Below, one piece after another: positions 28,850-37,212 of a stretch of 64,000 nucleotides of DNA. Made by a program: the position numbers and the translations under genes. Where the stretch lies: contig CAVQBJ010000001.1 in NCBI GenBank assembly GCA_963710725.1, forward strand, positions 248,001 through 312,000, in the 5' to 3' direction. Numbering within the stretch: position 1 is the stretch's first letter; each line of letters starts with the position of its first letter. Source of the stretch: CAVQBJ01 sp963710725. Lineage in GTDB: Bacteria > Actinomycetota > Thermoleophilia > Solirubrobacterales > Solirubrobacteraceae. Under the pieces are notes generated by a model, which saw only the letters and a list, made by a program, of their open reading frames with translations, made no database searches and was not told the DNA's origin.

Positions 28850-29431
28850 CTACGCGCGCGCGCCATAGCGGCTCTCGGTTGCCTCGACCTGACCCTGGTA
28901 GTGGCTGCCGAGATCGGCATGCCCGTACGGTCGCTGCGCCGGTGCGTCGAGCGTCATGAAGGACAGCTGCGCGATCGCCAGCCCCGGGTACAGCTTGATC
29001 GGGACGCGCGTCAGGTTGTTCAGCTCCAGCGTCAGCGTCCCGTGCCAGCCCGGATCGCAGAACCCCGCGGTCGCGTGGACGATCAGCCCGAGGCGTCCGA
29101 GGCTCGACTTGCCCTCGATCCGCGCGACGATGTCGTCGGGCAGCTCGACGTACTCGAGCGTGCGCCCGAGGCAGAACTCGCCGGGATGGATGATGAACGG
29201 CTCGCCGTCGGTGACCTTCACCTGCTCGGTCAGGTTGGTCGGCGGGTCGCGCAGATCGATCGCCGACGCGCGGTGGTTGTGGAACACGCGGAAGGAGTCC
29301 CCGAGGCGCAGGTCGACGCTCGCCGGTTGCACGAGCGACTCGTCCCAGGGGTCGATGCGGATCCGTCCCTCGCCGACGAGCCGCACGATCGTGCCGTCCG
29401 ACAGGACCGAGCAGGCAGCCTGGTCGCTCAT
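28850..29431 (-). CDS. dcd: dCTP deaminase, possibly bifunctional with dUTPase activity
   Basis: The 193-aa product is full length for Dcd. It contains 'DESLVQPASVDLRLGDSFRVF', 'FCLGRTLEYVELPDDIVARIEGKSSLGRLGLIVHATAGFCDPGWHGTLTLELNN' with the catalytic Glu region, and the nucleotide-gripping C-terminus 'GSHYQGQVEATESR'. Dcd deaminates dCTP to dUTP. Some actinobacterial homologues also hydrolyse dUTP to dUMP; the HATAGFCDPGW segment fits either type. It provides dUMP for thymidylate synthesis, for which a ThyX-like protein lies elsewhere in the window. ATG 29431 is the only good start. Confidence 0.95.
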   Translation of the reverse strand: MSDQAACSVLSDGTIVRLVGEGRIRIDPWDESLVQPASVDLRLGDSFRVFHNHRASAIDLRDPPTNLTEQVKVTDGEPFIIHPGEFCLGRTLEYVELPDDIVARIEGKSSLGRLGLIVHATAGFCDPGWHGTLTLELNNLTRVPIKLYPGLAIAQLSFMTLDAPAQRPYGHADLGSHYQGQVEATESRYGARA

Positions 29432-29473
29432 GCGCGCGATTCTGTCACGCGTGCTGGCCGTGGCGCCGCTTGC

Positions 29474-29758
29474 CTACCGCCAGACGCGGCGGGCGCGTGC
29501 GTTCACCGTTCGCACGCGCACGGGCGGCGACAGTCGCTCGCCACCGTGCGGGCCGCGGCGCGGCAGACGCGGCAGCTGCGGGCGGTGCGGGTGGCGCGGG
29601 CCCGGGCGCGGCGGCAGGTGCTTGCTGCCGCCGTCATCGTCGGCCGCCGGGACCTGGTCCGACGGATTGTCTCGCACGGCCCACCAGATGATCCCGAGCA
29701 GCGCGGCGATCGGGATCTTCAGGAAGACCATCAGCCAGATGAACGTCCACGCGTCCAC
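29474..29758 (-). CDS. Small membrane protein with a basic tail
   Basis: The 94-aa product begins (GTG) DAWTFIWLMVFLKIPIAALL and continues GIIWWAVRDNPSD, giving one clear membrane helix at residues 4-26. The rest is a cytoplasmic tail rich in Pro, His and Arg. The composition resembles the small PLDc_N-like or stress membrane proteins of Actinobacteria but no family is certain. A TACGAT box lies nine bases before GTG 29758. The last third of the frame is low complexity, so its exact end is less certain than its start. Confidence 0.6.
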   Translation of the reverse strand: MDAWTFIWLMVFLKIPIAALLGIIWWAVRDNPSDQVPAADDDGGSKHLPPRPGPRHPHRPQLPRLPRRGPHGGERLSPPVRVRTVNARARRVWR

Positions 29759-29824
29759 GCGCGGACGATCGTATACCCGCGGGCCACTACGGACAAGCGC
29801 TTCGGGCAACTACGGGCCGACGGC

Positions 29825-30760
29825 CTACGCGCGCAGCGCGAGCGGCGTGCTCTGAAAGCGCGTGACGCGCTCGAGCTCCTCCACCCGCGCGCCGACCTCG
29901 TCACCGGTCAGGCGCTGGATGCGCTCGGTCCCGAACTCCTCGACGTTGAAGGACGCGAGCGCCGTGCCGTAGGCCATCGCGCGCGTCAGCAGCGCGTGGT
30001 CGACCTCGCTGTCGGGGTGGTGGGCGAGGTAACCGACGAGACCGCCCGCGAACGTGTCGCCCGCGCCGGTCGGGTCGATGACCTCCTCGAGCGGGTAGGC
30101 CGGCAGCGCGAAGAAGCCCTCGCCGGTGACCAGCGCGGCGCCGTACTCGCCCTGCTTGGCCACGATGGCGCGCGGACCCCAGCCGATGACCTCGCGCGCG
30201 GCGGCGATGACGTTCGGCTTGTTGGTCAGCTGGCGCAGCTCGGCGTCGTTGAGGATCACGCAGTCGACCTGCTCGATGGCGCGCACGAGCGAGTCGCGGG
30301 CGATGTCGATCCACAGGTTCATCGAGTCCAGGGCGACGAAGCGGGCGTCCGGCAGCTGGGCGCGCACCTCAAGCTGCAGGTCGGGCTGGATGTTGGCCAG
30401 GAAGAGGACGTCGCTCGAGCGCGAGGTCTCCGACAGCTTGGGCGAGAAACCCTCGAAGACGCCGAGCTGCGTGTCGAGCGTCTCGCGCGAGTTGAGGTCC
30501 CAGCCGTACTCGCCGCGCCAGAAGAACGTCTTGCCGCCGGGGATGCGCTCGACGTCGCCGACCTCGATCCGGCGCGCCCGCAGGACGTCGAGCTCGGCCT
30601 CGCCGAAGTCGTCGCCGACCGGCCCGACGACGCGCACCTCGTCGAAGAACGATGCGGCGAGCGCGAAGTGCACCGCGGCGCCGCCGAGCATCCGCTCGCG
30701 CTCCCCGAACGGGGTCTTCACGGCGTCAAAGGCGATCGATCCGACGACGGTGATGGGCAT
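29825..30760 (-). CDS. PfkB family carbohydrate/nucleoside kinase
   Basis: The 311-aa product shows the PfkB fold: N-terminal 'MLGGAAVHFALAASFF' and 'VVGPVGDDFGE', and the C-terminal signature 'EEVIDPTGAGDTFAGGLVGYLA' with the anion-hole Gly-Ala-Gly and catalytic Asp. 'CVILNDAELRQLT' precedes it. Members phosphorylate ribose, fructose, adenosine or similar compounds; 'NIQPDLQLEV' and the overall pattern resemble the adenosine/ribokinase-like group found in Actinobacteria, but the substrate is open. ATG 30760 faces a divergent oxidoreductase gene just 30 bp away. Confidence 0.9.
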   Translation of the reverse strand: MPITVVGSIAFDAVKTPFGERERMLGGAAVHFALAASFFDEVRVVGPVGDDFGEAELDVLRARRIEVGDVERIPGGKTFFWRGEYGWDLNSRETLDTQLGVFEGFSPKLSETSRSSDVLFLANIQPDLQLEVRAQLPDARFVALDSMNLWIDIARDSLVRAIEQVDCVILNDAELRQLTNKPNVIAAAREVIGWGPRAIVAKQGEYGAALVTGEGFFALPAYPLEEVIDPTGAGDTFAGGLVGYLAHHPDSEVDHALLTRAMAYGTALASFNVEEFGTERIQRLTGDEVGARVEELERVTRFQSTPLALRA

Positions 30761-30790
30761 GCGGCCCGGCACGATATACGCTGCGCCGCC
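30761..30790. promoter_or_regulatory. 30-bp divergent promoter with interlocked -10 boxes
   Basis: The whole gap between two divergent genes is 30 bp. TATCGT on the minus strand lies ten bases before the kinase ATG. TACGCT (30777-30782) on the plus strand lies eight bases before GTG 30791. The two boxes touch, so each gene's -35 region must lie inside the other's coding sequence and the two promoters cannot easily be occupied at once. Confidence 0.5.
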
Positions 30791-31744
30791 GTGCGGGCGA
30801 TCCAGATCAGCGAGTTCGGGGGACCGGAGGTGCTGCGGCTCGTCGAGCTGCCGATCCCCACTCCCGCCGCCGGCGAGGTCCTCATCCGCGTCCGCCGGGT
30901 CGGGGTCAACTACGCGGACACGCACAGCCGCACCGGCAGCTACGTGCATCAGCCGGCGCTCCCCCTCATTCCCGGGATCGAGGTGGCCGGCGTGCGCGAG
31001 GACACCGGAGAGCGTGTCATCGCGCTCGTCGGCACCGGCGGCTACGCCGAGTACGCCACCGCGGACGCCTCGCTCACCTTTCCCATCCCCGAAGCGCTCG
31101 ACGACGACACCGCGCTGGCGATCCTCGTACAGGGCCTGACGGCGTGGCATCTGTACCGCACCGCCGGCCGCGTCGACCCCGGCGAGAGCGTCGTCGTGCA
31201 CAGCGCGGCCGGCGGCGTCGGGTCCCTCGCCGTGCAGCTCGGGCATCCGCTCGGTGCCGGGCGGGTGATCGGCAGCGCCTCCTCGCCGGAGCGGCGCGAG
31301 CTGGCGCTGTCGCTCGGCGCCGACGTCGCGATCGATCCCGACCCCGAGGGCCTCACCGAGCGCATCATCGACGCGAACGGCGGTGAGCCGGTCGACGTCA
31401 TCTTCGACATGGCCGGCGGCGAGGTGTTCGAGCGGTCCTATCGCGCGCTCGCCCACTTCGGGCGGATCGTCGTGTGCGGGATCTCCACGAGCGAGCCGAA
31501 CCGCATCTCCTCGGGGTCGCTGCTGCGTCACTCGCGCTCGATCGTCGGCTTCTATCTGATGCACACCGCCGAACGCCCGGCGCTGTTCGCGGCGGCGCTC
31601 ACCGATCTGTTCGCGCGGGCCGCGCGAGGCGAGCTGCACGCGGTCGTGGGCGGCGTGTACCCGCTCGCCGAGGCGGCGCGGGCCCAGAGCGACCTGCGAT
31701 CGCGGCGAACGACGGGAAAGCTGGTGCTCGACGCCGAGGCGTGA
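30791..31744 (+). CDS. Quinone oxidoreductase-like zinc-independent dehydrogenase (MDR family)
   Basis: The 317-aa product starts VRAIQISEFGGPEVLRLVELPIP and has the MDR pattern: 'VGVNYADTHSRTG', 'PGIEVAGVREDTGERV', the NADPH-binding 'VVVHSAAGGVGSLAVQLG', 'GSASSPERRELALSLGADVAIDP' and the C-terminal 'VYPLAEAARAQSDLRSRRTTGKLVLD'. No zinc-binding Cys cluster is present, as in quinone oxidoreductases. It probably reduces quinones or enones with NADPH. It follows a very short divergent promoter and stops 38 bases before the helicase gene. Confidence 0.92.
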   Translation: MRAIQISEFGGPEVLRLVELPIPTPAAGEVLIRVRRVGVNYADTHSRTGSYVHQPALPLIPGIEVAGVREDTGERVIALVGTGGYAEYATADASLTFPIPEALDDDTALAILVQGLTAWHLYRTAGRVDPGESVVVHSAAGGVGSLAVQLGHPLGAGRVIGSASSPERRELALSLGADVAIDPDPEGLTERIIDANGGEPVDVIFDMAGGEVFERSYRALAHFGRIVVCGISTSEPNRISSGSLLRHSRSIVGFYLMHTAERPALFAAALTDLFARAARGELHAVVGGVYPLAEAARAQSDLRSRRTTGKLVLDAEA

Positions 31745-31782
31745 CCGTGTCCCGGCCCGTCACCCCGTAATCTGCCACGTCG

Positions 31783-33204
31783 ATGACGACGTTTGCAGAA
31801 CTTGGCCTCACCGAGGACACGCTCGCCGCCCTGCGCGATGTCGGCTATGAGTCCCCGAGCCCGATCCAGGAGCAGGCGATCCCGTCGCTGCTCGCGGGCC
31901 GGGACGTCATCGGACAGGCGCAGACGGGAACCGGCAAGACGGCGGCCTTCGGCCTGCCGATCATGGAGTACGTCGATCCGGAGGAGAACGAGGTCCAGGC
32001 GCTCGTGCTCACCCCGACCCGCGAGCTGTGCATCCAGGTGACGCAGGCCCTTCGTGCCTATGGCGCCCACAAGAAGGTGGACGTGGTCGCCGTGTTCGGC
32101 GGCGCGCCGATCCGCACCCAGCAGGCACAGCTGCGGGCCGGCGGGCAGGTGGTCGTCGGCACCGTCGGTCGAGTGCTCGACCTGCTCTCGCGCAGCTCGC
32201 TCGTGCTGCACGACACGCGGTTCGTCGTCCTCGACGAGGCCGATGAGATGCTCGACCTCGGCTTCCTGGAGGACGTGGAGAAGATCCTCTCGATGACCCC
32301 GAATGGCCGCCAGACGGCGCTGTTCTCGGCCACCATGCCCCCGCCGATCCGCACGCTGGCCGACAACTACCTCTATGACCCGGTGCTCGTGCAGGTGAAG
32401 GCCGACACCCTGACCATCGACACGGTCGAGCAGTTCCAGCTGCCGGTGAGCACGCGCGACAAGCCCGACAAGCTCGTCGAGGTGCTGAGCGCAGAGCGCC
32501 CCGACCAGGCGATCGTCTTCGTGCGCACGAAGGTGCGCTGCGAGCAGCTGTTCCGGACGCTGCGCGACCGAGGGATGAACGTCAAGGCCCTGCACGGGGA
32601 CATGTCCCAGGGCTCCCGTGACGGCGTCATGCTCGCGTTCAAGTCCGGCCGCCTGCCGATCCTCGTCGCCACCGACGTGGCCGCTCGCGGCCTGGACATC
32701 TCGACCGTCACCCACATCATCAACTACGACGTGCCGACGAGCCCGGACACCTACGTCCACCGCATCGGGCGCACGGGCCGGGTCGGACGCAGCGGACGCG
32801 CGATCACCTTCGTCGAGCCGCGCCAGTTGCGCGAGGTGGAGGCGATCGAACGGCACATCGGCTTGAAGATCACCCCGTGGGAGAAGGGCGCCGTGGCCCC
32901 GCCGGCGCGCGTGGAGGCGCCGCCGCGGCGCCACTCCAAGCCCCACGTCTCGCGCGACGACGGCGACACCTACACGAAGCTCGTGATGAGCGGCGGCCGC
33001 GCCGCCGGCCTGAGCGTGGCCGACATCGTCGCCGCCGTGACCCGCAGCGCCGGTCTCGACGGCGAGGCCGTCCGCGACGTGCAGCTGCTCGAGCGCTTCG
33101 CCTTCCTGGCCGTGCCCTCGCAGGACGCCGATCGCGTGGTCGACGCGCTCGCAGGCCAATCGGTGCACGGGCGCACGGTGTCGCTCGAGCGCGTCGCCAG
33201 CTGA
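31783..33204 (+). CDS. DEAD-box ATP-dependent RNA helicase
   Basis: The 473-aa product has all DEAD-box motifs: the Q motif 'YESPSPIQEQAIPSLL', Walker A 'AQTGTGKTAAFGL', 'PTRELCIQV', 'LDEADEMLDLGF', 'SATMP', 'IVFVRTKVRCE', 'VATDVAARGLDI' and 'YVHRIGRTGRVGRSG'. The C-terminal 100 residues contain 'SGGRAAGLSVADIVAAVTRSAGLDGEAVRDVQLLERFAFLAVP', the DbpA-type RNA-binding domain, which points to a DeaD/CsdA-like role in ribosome assembly or mRNA unwinding, often in cold. A TAATCT box lies nine bases before ATG 31783. The cyclophilin gene follows after 23 bases. Confidence 0.95.
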   Translation: MTTFAELGLTEDTLAALRDVGYESPSPIQEQAIPSLLAGRDVIGQAQTGTGKTAAFGLPIMEYVDPEENEVQALVLTPTRELCIQVTQALRAYGAHKKVDVVAVFGGAPIRTQQAQLRAGGQVVVGTVGRVLDLLSRSSLVLHDTRFVVLDEADEMLDLGFLEDVEKILSMTPNGRQTALFSATMPPPIRTLADNYLYDPVLVQVKADTLTIDTVEQFQLPVSTRDKPDKLVEVLSAERPDQAIVFVRTKVRCEQLFRTLRDRGMNVKALHGDMSQGSRDGVMLAFKSGRLPILVATDVAARGLDISTVTHIINYDVPTSPDTYVHRIGRTGRVGRSGRAITFVEPRQLREVEAIERHIGLKITPWEKGAVAPPARVEAPPRRHSKPHVSRDDGDTYTKLVMSGGRAAGLSVADIVAAVTRSAGLDGEAVRDVQLLERFAFLAVPSQDADRVVDALAGQSVHGRTVSLERVAS

Positions 33205-33227
33205 CCAACCCCCGAGAGGAGCGAACG

Positions 33228-33686
33228 ATGTCCAGCGCCACCATGCACACCTCCGAGGGCGACATCGCCGTCGAGTTCTTCGATGAGGACGCGCCCAAGA
33301 CGGTCGAGAACTTCCGCAAGCTCGCCGCGGACGGGTTCTACGACGGCCTCACCTTCCACCGCGTCATCAAGGACTTCATGATCCAGGGCGGCTGTCCGCT
33401 CGGCACGGGCACCGGGGGGCCGGGCTACACCTTCGAGGACGAGTTCAACGAGCACAAGGTGGTCCGGGGCGCGCTGGCGATGGCCAACGCCGGGCCGAAC
33501 ACGAACGGGTCGCAGTTCTTCATCGTCACCACCGACGCGGCGCCGTGGCTCGACGGCAAGCACACCGTGTTCGGCGAGGTCAGCGGCGGGCTCGACGTCG
33601 TCGACCGGCTCGAGGCGGCGCCGACCGACGGGCGCGACGCGCCGACCGAGCCGCTCGTGATCGAGTCGGTCGAGCTCGTCGGCTAG
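33228..33686 (+). CDS. Cyclophilin-type peptidyl-prolyl isomerase
   Basis: The 152-aa product is one cyclophilin domain: 'MHTSEGDIAVEFFDEDAPKTVENFRKLA', 'GLTFHRVIKDFMIQGG', 'FEDEFNEHKVVRGALAMANAGPNTNGSQFFIVTTDAAPWLDGKHTVFGEVSGGLDVVDRL'. The catalytic Arg (FHRVI), Phe and His positions are present. It catalyses cis-trans isomerisation of Xaa-Pro bonds in the cytoplasm, since no signal peptide is seen. GAGAGGAGC precedes ATG 33228. It lies 23 bases behind the helicase gene and is probably in its operon. Confidence 0.95.
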   Translation: MSSATMHTSEGDIAVEFFDEDAPKTVENFRKLAADGFYDGLTFHRVIKDFMIQGGCPLGTGTGGPGYTFEDEFNEHKVVRGALAMANAGPNTNGSQFFIVTTDAAPWLDGKHTVFGEVSGGLDVVDRLEAAPTDGRDAPTEPLVIESVELVG

Positions 33687-33774
33687 ACCGGCGCAGTCCG
33701 CCTGGACGGACGTCCGGCCGCCACGGCGGATCGGCTAGCCTTCGGGCATCCGGCAGCGCGACGAGGAGGGTCCC

Positions 33775-35328
33775 ATGGCAGGCGTCGAGGAGCAGGTTCA
33801 CCAGAGCGCCAACGGGGGTGCCCACGCGGGCGATGCCATCCCGGTGGAGAACCCCGCGACCGGCGAGATCATCGCCACGGTCCCCGACCTCGACGCCGCG
33901 GCGGTCGCCGAGCTCGCCGCCCGGGCGCGGGCGGCTCAGCCGGCCTGGGAGGCGCTCGGCTTCGAGGGCCGCGGTCGCGTCCTGCGCCGGGCCCAGCGGT
34001 GGCTGCTCGACAACTCCGACCGCGTGGCGCGGACGATCGTCGCCGAGACGGGCAAGACCTGGGAGGACGCTCAGCTCGCCGAGGTGTCCTACGCGGCGAA
34101 CGCATTCGGCTTCTGGGCGAAGAACGCAGAGAAGTTCCTCGCCGACGAGCGCGTGCACACCTCCTCGATCCTCGTGAAGGGCAAGAAGCTCGTGCTCCGC
34201 CACCTGCCGATCGGCCTCATCGGCGTGATCGGGCCGTGGAACTACCCGCTCACGAACTCCTTCGGCGACTGCATCCCCGCCCTCGCCGCCGGCAACGGCG
34301 TGCTGCTCAAGCCGTCGGAGATCACGCCGCTCACCTCGCTGCTGATCGCCGACGGGATGCGCGAGTGCGGGCTGCCGCCCGACGTCCTGCAGATCGCCAC
34401 CGGTCGCGGGGCGACCGGCGCGGCGGTCGTGGAGGAGGTCGACATGATCATGTTCACCGGCTCGACGCGGACCGGACGCAAGGTGGCCGAAGCGGCCGCG
34501 CGTCGCCTCATCCCCTGCTCGCTCGAGCTCGGCGGCAAGGATCCGATGATCGTCCTGCGCGACGCCGATCTCGAGCGCGCCGCGAACCTCGCGACGTACT
34601 ACTCGATGCAGAACTGCGGGCAGACCTGCATCTCCGTCGAGCGCGTCTACGTCGAGGCGCCGGTCTACGACGAGTTCGTACAGCGCGTCACCGAGAAGGT
34701 GCGCGCCCTGCGCCAGGGTCGTCCGGACGGGGGCCCCGGCACCGTCGAGGTCGGCTCGATGACCTTCCCGCCCCAGGTGGACACCGTCGAGGCGCACGTC
34801 AACGACGCGATCGCCAAGGGCGCGCGCGCCGTCGTCGGCGGACATCGCGGGTCCGCCCCCGGCCACTGGTTCGAGCCGACGGTGCTCGTCGACGTCGACC
34901 ACTCGATGACGATCATGCGCGACGAGACGTTCGGGCCGACGCTGCCGATCATGAAGGTGGCCGACGCCGAGGAGGCCATCCGCCTGGCCAATGACACGCC
35001 CTACGGCCTCGGGGCCTCGATCATCACGCGCGATGGCGCCCGCGGCGAGGAGCTCGCCCGGCGCGTGGACGCCGGCGCGGTGAACGTCAACGACGCCCTC
35101 ATCAACTACCTCGCGCTCGAGCTGCCGATGGGCGGGCGCAAGGCCTCGGGGCTCGGCTCGCGACACGGCGCCGGCGGGATCCGCAAGTACACCGCCGAGC
35201 AGGCGATCGTCGTGACGCCGCGGCTCGCGCTCAAGCGCGAGCTGCACATGTTCCCGTACACCGCGAAGTGGACGCGGCGGCTGATGAAGGGCCTGAAGCT
35301 CCTGTACGGGCGCGGCGGCCGCGACTGA
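33775..35328 (+). CDS. NAD(P)-dependent aldehyde dehydrogenase
   Basis: The 517-aa product has the ALDH cofactor segment 'IGVIGPWNYPLTNSFGDCIPALAAGNGVLLKPSE', 'MFTGSTRTGRKVAEAAARRL', the general-base Glu in 'CSLELGGKDPMIVLRDADL' and the catalytic Cys in 'NCGQTCISVERVYVE'. The C-terminus has 'LELPMGGRKASGLGSRHGAGGIRKYT' and a further 40 basic residues after the core (MFPYTAKWTRRLMKGLKLLYG), which could touch the membrane. It oxidises an unknown aldehyde. GAGGAGGG precedes ATG 33775, with a TAGCCT box about 35 bases up. The next gene begins 6 bases after the stop. Confidence 0.93.
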   Translation: MAGVEEQVHQSANGGAHAGDAIPVENPATGEIIATVPDLDAAAVAELAARARAAQPAWEALGFEGRGRVLRRAQRWLLDNSDRVARTIVAETGKTWEDAQLAEVSYAANAFGFWAKNAEKFLADERVHTSSILVKGKKLVLRHLPIGLIGVIGPWNYPLTNSFGDCIPALAAGNGVLLKPSEITPLTSLLIADGMRECGLPPDVLQIATGRGATGAAVVEEVDMIMFTGSTRTGRKVAEAAARRLIPCSLELGGKDPMIVLRDADLERAANLATYYSMQNCGQTCISVERVYVEAPVYDEFVQRVTEKVRALRQGRPDGGPGTVEVGSMTFPPQVDTVEAHVNDAIAKGARAVVGGHRGSAPGHWFEPTVLVDVDHSMTIMRDETFGPTLPIMKVADAEEAIRLANDTPYGLGASIITRDGARGEELARRVDAGAVNVNDALINYLALELPMGGRKASGLGSRHGAGGIRKYTAEQAIVVTPRLALKRELHMFPYTAKWTRRLMKGLKLLYGRGGRD

Positions 35329-35334
35329 GCCGCG

Positions 35335-36009
35335 GTGTCGGCGAGGATCTCAGCAGCGACCCGGCTCGGCGGTGCGGCGTTCGTCGCCGGCGCGGCGGCG
35401 ATCGTGCTCGCCGGCGGCGTCGCGGCCGCGGCGCCCTCCGGCACGCCGGCCCGAGCCGCCGCCGCGCGCGCGGCGAGCACCACGACGACCACGACCACGA
35501 CCCACCCCGGCGGGTTGCCTGGCGCATTCTCGTGGTTCGCGCCGGGGCCGGCGCCGGCGAGCTGGCGCACCTATGACGCCGTGGCCCGGACGGTGACGGT
35601 CGCCGATCCGCCGCGGCTGAAGCCGCTCGGCGGCAGCCGTGGAGCGCTGTCGTTCGCGGCCCGCGGGCCGCACGGCGCCTACTTCGCGTTCATCAACGTG
35701 ACGCCCCAGACGGGCACCGAGAACGTGACCGGCTGGTCGAGCTACCGTGTCGGCGTGCTGCGTGCCGGTGGCGCCGAGCAGATCCGCGTCGACGCGTCGG
35801 CCGACAACCTCGCCTTCACCGGTGGCTCCGGCGCATGCGTCATCGACGACTACGTGACGGGCCTCGGCCACGACCCGTTCCACGAGATCGCCTGCTTCGT
35901 GGCCGGCCCGCACTCGGGGAGCGTCGTCGTCGTGGCGGCGCCGCCCGCGCAATGGCGCAGCTATGCCATCCCGCTCGAGCGGGTCATCAGCTCGTACCGC
36001 GTGATGTAG
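35335..36009 (+). CDS. Secreted protein of unknown function
   Basis: The 224-aa product has a signal peptide or anchor at residues 12-32 ('GAAFVAGAAAIVLAGGVAAAAP'), a linker of Ala and a run of eight Thr, and a mature domain from about residue 70: 'SWFAPGPAPASWRTYDAVARTVTVADPPRLKPLGG', 'AYFAFINVTPQTGTENVTGWSSYRVGVLRAGG' and 'ACVIDDYVTGLGHDPFHEIACFVAG' with two Cys that may pair. I recognise no family. GTG 35335 comes six bases after the aldehyde dehydrogenase stop, so the two genes are likely transcribed together. Confidence 0.75.
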   Translation: MSARISAATRLGGAAFVAGAAAIVLAGGVAAAAPSGTPARAAAARAASTTTTTTTTHPGGLPGAFSWFAPGPAPASWRTYDAVARTVTVADPPRLKPLGGSRGALSFAARGPHGAYFAFINVTPQTGTENVTGWSSYRVGVLRAGGAEQIRVDASADNLAFTGGSGACVIDDYVTGLGHDPFHEIACFVAGPHSGSVVVVAAPPAQWRSYAIPLERVISSYRVM

Positions 36010-36037
36010 CGCTCACCGCGCGGCGTCGCGCGGTCAG

Positions 36038-36454
36038 TCAGCTCGTCGGGCGGGCGCCGCTGCGCTCGTCGACCAGCCGCAGCAGCTCGAGCGGGCTGAA
36101 GGGCTTGGTCAGGAACAGGTCCGCGCCGGCCTCGCGCGCCTCCTGCTCGCGCTCGGTGCCGGCCGTGAGCATGACGATCCGCGCGTCGCGCGTCTGCTCG
36201 AGCGCGCGCAGCCGCCGGCAGGCGTCGATGCCGTTCATGTCGGGCATGTCGACGTCGAGGAACACGAGCGCTGGGGCGTGCTGGGCCGCGACCGCGAGCG
36301 CCTGCGCGCCGTCGCCTGCCTCGTACAGCCGTACGCCGGCGACGCCGGCGAGCGTCGTGGCGATCAGCTTGCGGATGAACGGGTCGTCGTCGACGATCAG
36401 CACCGACCATGGCGCCGCCGTCCCTTCGCCATCGGGCCCGGCGGCCTCGCTCAC
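36038..36454 (-). CDS. Single-domain response regulator
   Basis: The 138-aa product is one receiver domain: 'SVLIVDDDPFIRKLIATTL' with the acidic pocket, the phosphoacceptor Asp in 'PALVFLDVDMPDMNGIDACRRLR', 'IVMLTAGTE' and the Lys in 'DLFLTKPFSPLELL'. No output domain follows, so it acts through protein contacts or a phosphorelay. Its GTG overlaps the stop of the HD-GYP gene as GTGA. It is the last gene of a three-gene operon with the histidine kinase and the HD-GYP gene, which are its likely partners. Confidence 0.92.
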   Translation of the reverse strand: MSEAAGPDGEGTAAPWSVLIVDDDPFIRKLIATTLAGVAGVRLYEAGDGAQALAVAAQHAPALVFLDVDMPDMNGIDACRRLRALEQTRDARIVMLTAGTEREQEAREAGADLFLTKPFSPLELLRLVDERSGARPTS

Positions 36455-37212
36455 GAGATCGCCTCGCGGATGCTCGCCAGCTCGCCATCGCCGATCTCGT
36501 TGAACGCCTCGACCACCGACGGGTCGAACTGGGAGCCGGCGCCGAGGAGGATGATCTCGCGCGCCTGCTCGAAGGGCATCGCCTCGCGATATGGGCGCGT
36601 CGTCGTCAGTGCGTCGAGCGTGTCGGCGACCGCGAACACGCGGGCGGCGTAGGGGATGTCGTCGCCGGTGAGCCGATCGGGGTAGCCGGTCCCGTCCCAG
36701 CGCTCGTGGTGGGAGCGCACGACGTGCTTGGCCACGCCGAGGAACTCGATCTCGCGCAGGATCTCCCACCCGATCAGCGGATGGCGCTCCATCAGCGTGC
36801 GCTCGTCGGGGCTCAGCGGCTGCGGCTTGAACAGGATCGCATCGGGGATCGCGATCTTGCCGATGTCGTGCAGGAGGAAGCCGAACTCGATCTGCGGATC
36901 GACGGCGAGCGAGGAGCCGGTCGCCCGCGCGAGCTCGAGCCCGTAGGCGGCGACGCGCTCGGCGTGCTTGCCGGTGTAGGCGTCGCGCACCTCGACCGCA
37001 TTGGAGAGGGCGCGGACCGTGGCCATGTAGGAGCCCCGCAGCTCGAGCGCGTGCTCGCGTTCGAGCTTGTAGGTCTCGCGCAGGTCGGCGGCGTAGCGCT
37101 CGAGCTGGCGTTCTGAGTCCTGCATCGCGCGCTCGCGCTCGGCGAGGCGCGCGCGGAGCGTCGCGATCTCCGCCTCGAGGCGCTCGATCCGCCCGGCCGC
37201 CACCTCGGTCAT
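36451..37212 (-). CDS. HD-GYP domain cyclic-di-GMP phosphodiesterase-like protein
   Basis: The 253-aa product begins with a coiled coil (residues 6-60: 'RIERLEAEIATLRARLAERERAMQ', 'RQLERYAADLRETYKLEREHALELRG') and then an HD-GYP domain with 'VRDAYTGKHAERVAAYGLELAR', 'FGFLLHDIGKIAIPDAILFK', 'HHERWDGTGYPDRLTGDDIP' and 'RVFAVADTLDALTTTRPYR'. The HD and GYP residues are present, so it can degrade c-di-GMP. It lacks a receiver domain, but the next gene encodes one separately. It overlaps the kinase stop upstream (ATGA) and the receiver start downstream (GTGA). Confidence 0.93.
   Translation of the reverse strand: MTEVAAGRIERLEAEIATLRARLAERERAMQDSERQLERYAADLRETYKLEREHALELRGSYMATVRALSNAVEVRDAYTGKHAERVAAYGLELARATGSSLAVDPQIEFGFLLHDIGKIAIPDAILFKPQPLSPDERTLMERHPLIGWEILREIEFLGVAKHVVRSHHERWDGTGYPDRLTGDDIPYAARVFAVADTLDALTTTRPYREAMPFEQAREIILLGAGSQFDPSVVEAFNEIGDGELASIREAIS

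Noticed and set aside
29474..29757. The His/Arg/Pro-rich tail of the small membrane protein as a metal-binding domain
   Set aside because: The tail composition is what GC-rich, low-selection DNA gives in this frame; there is no regular His spacing.
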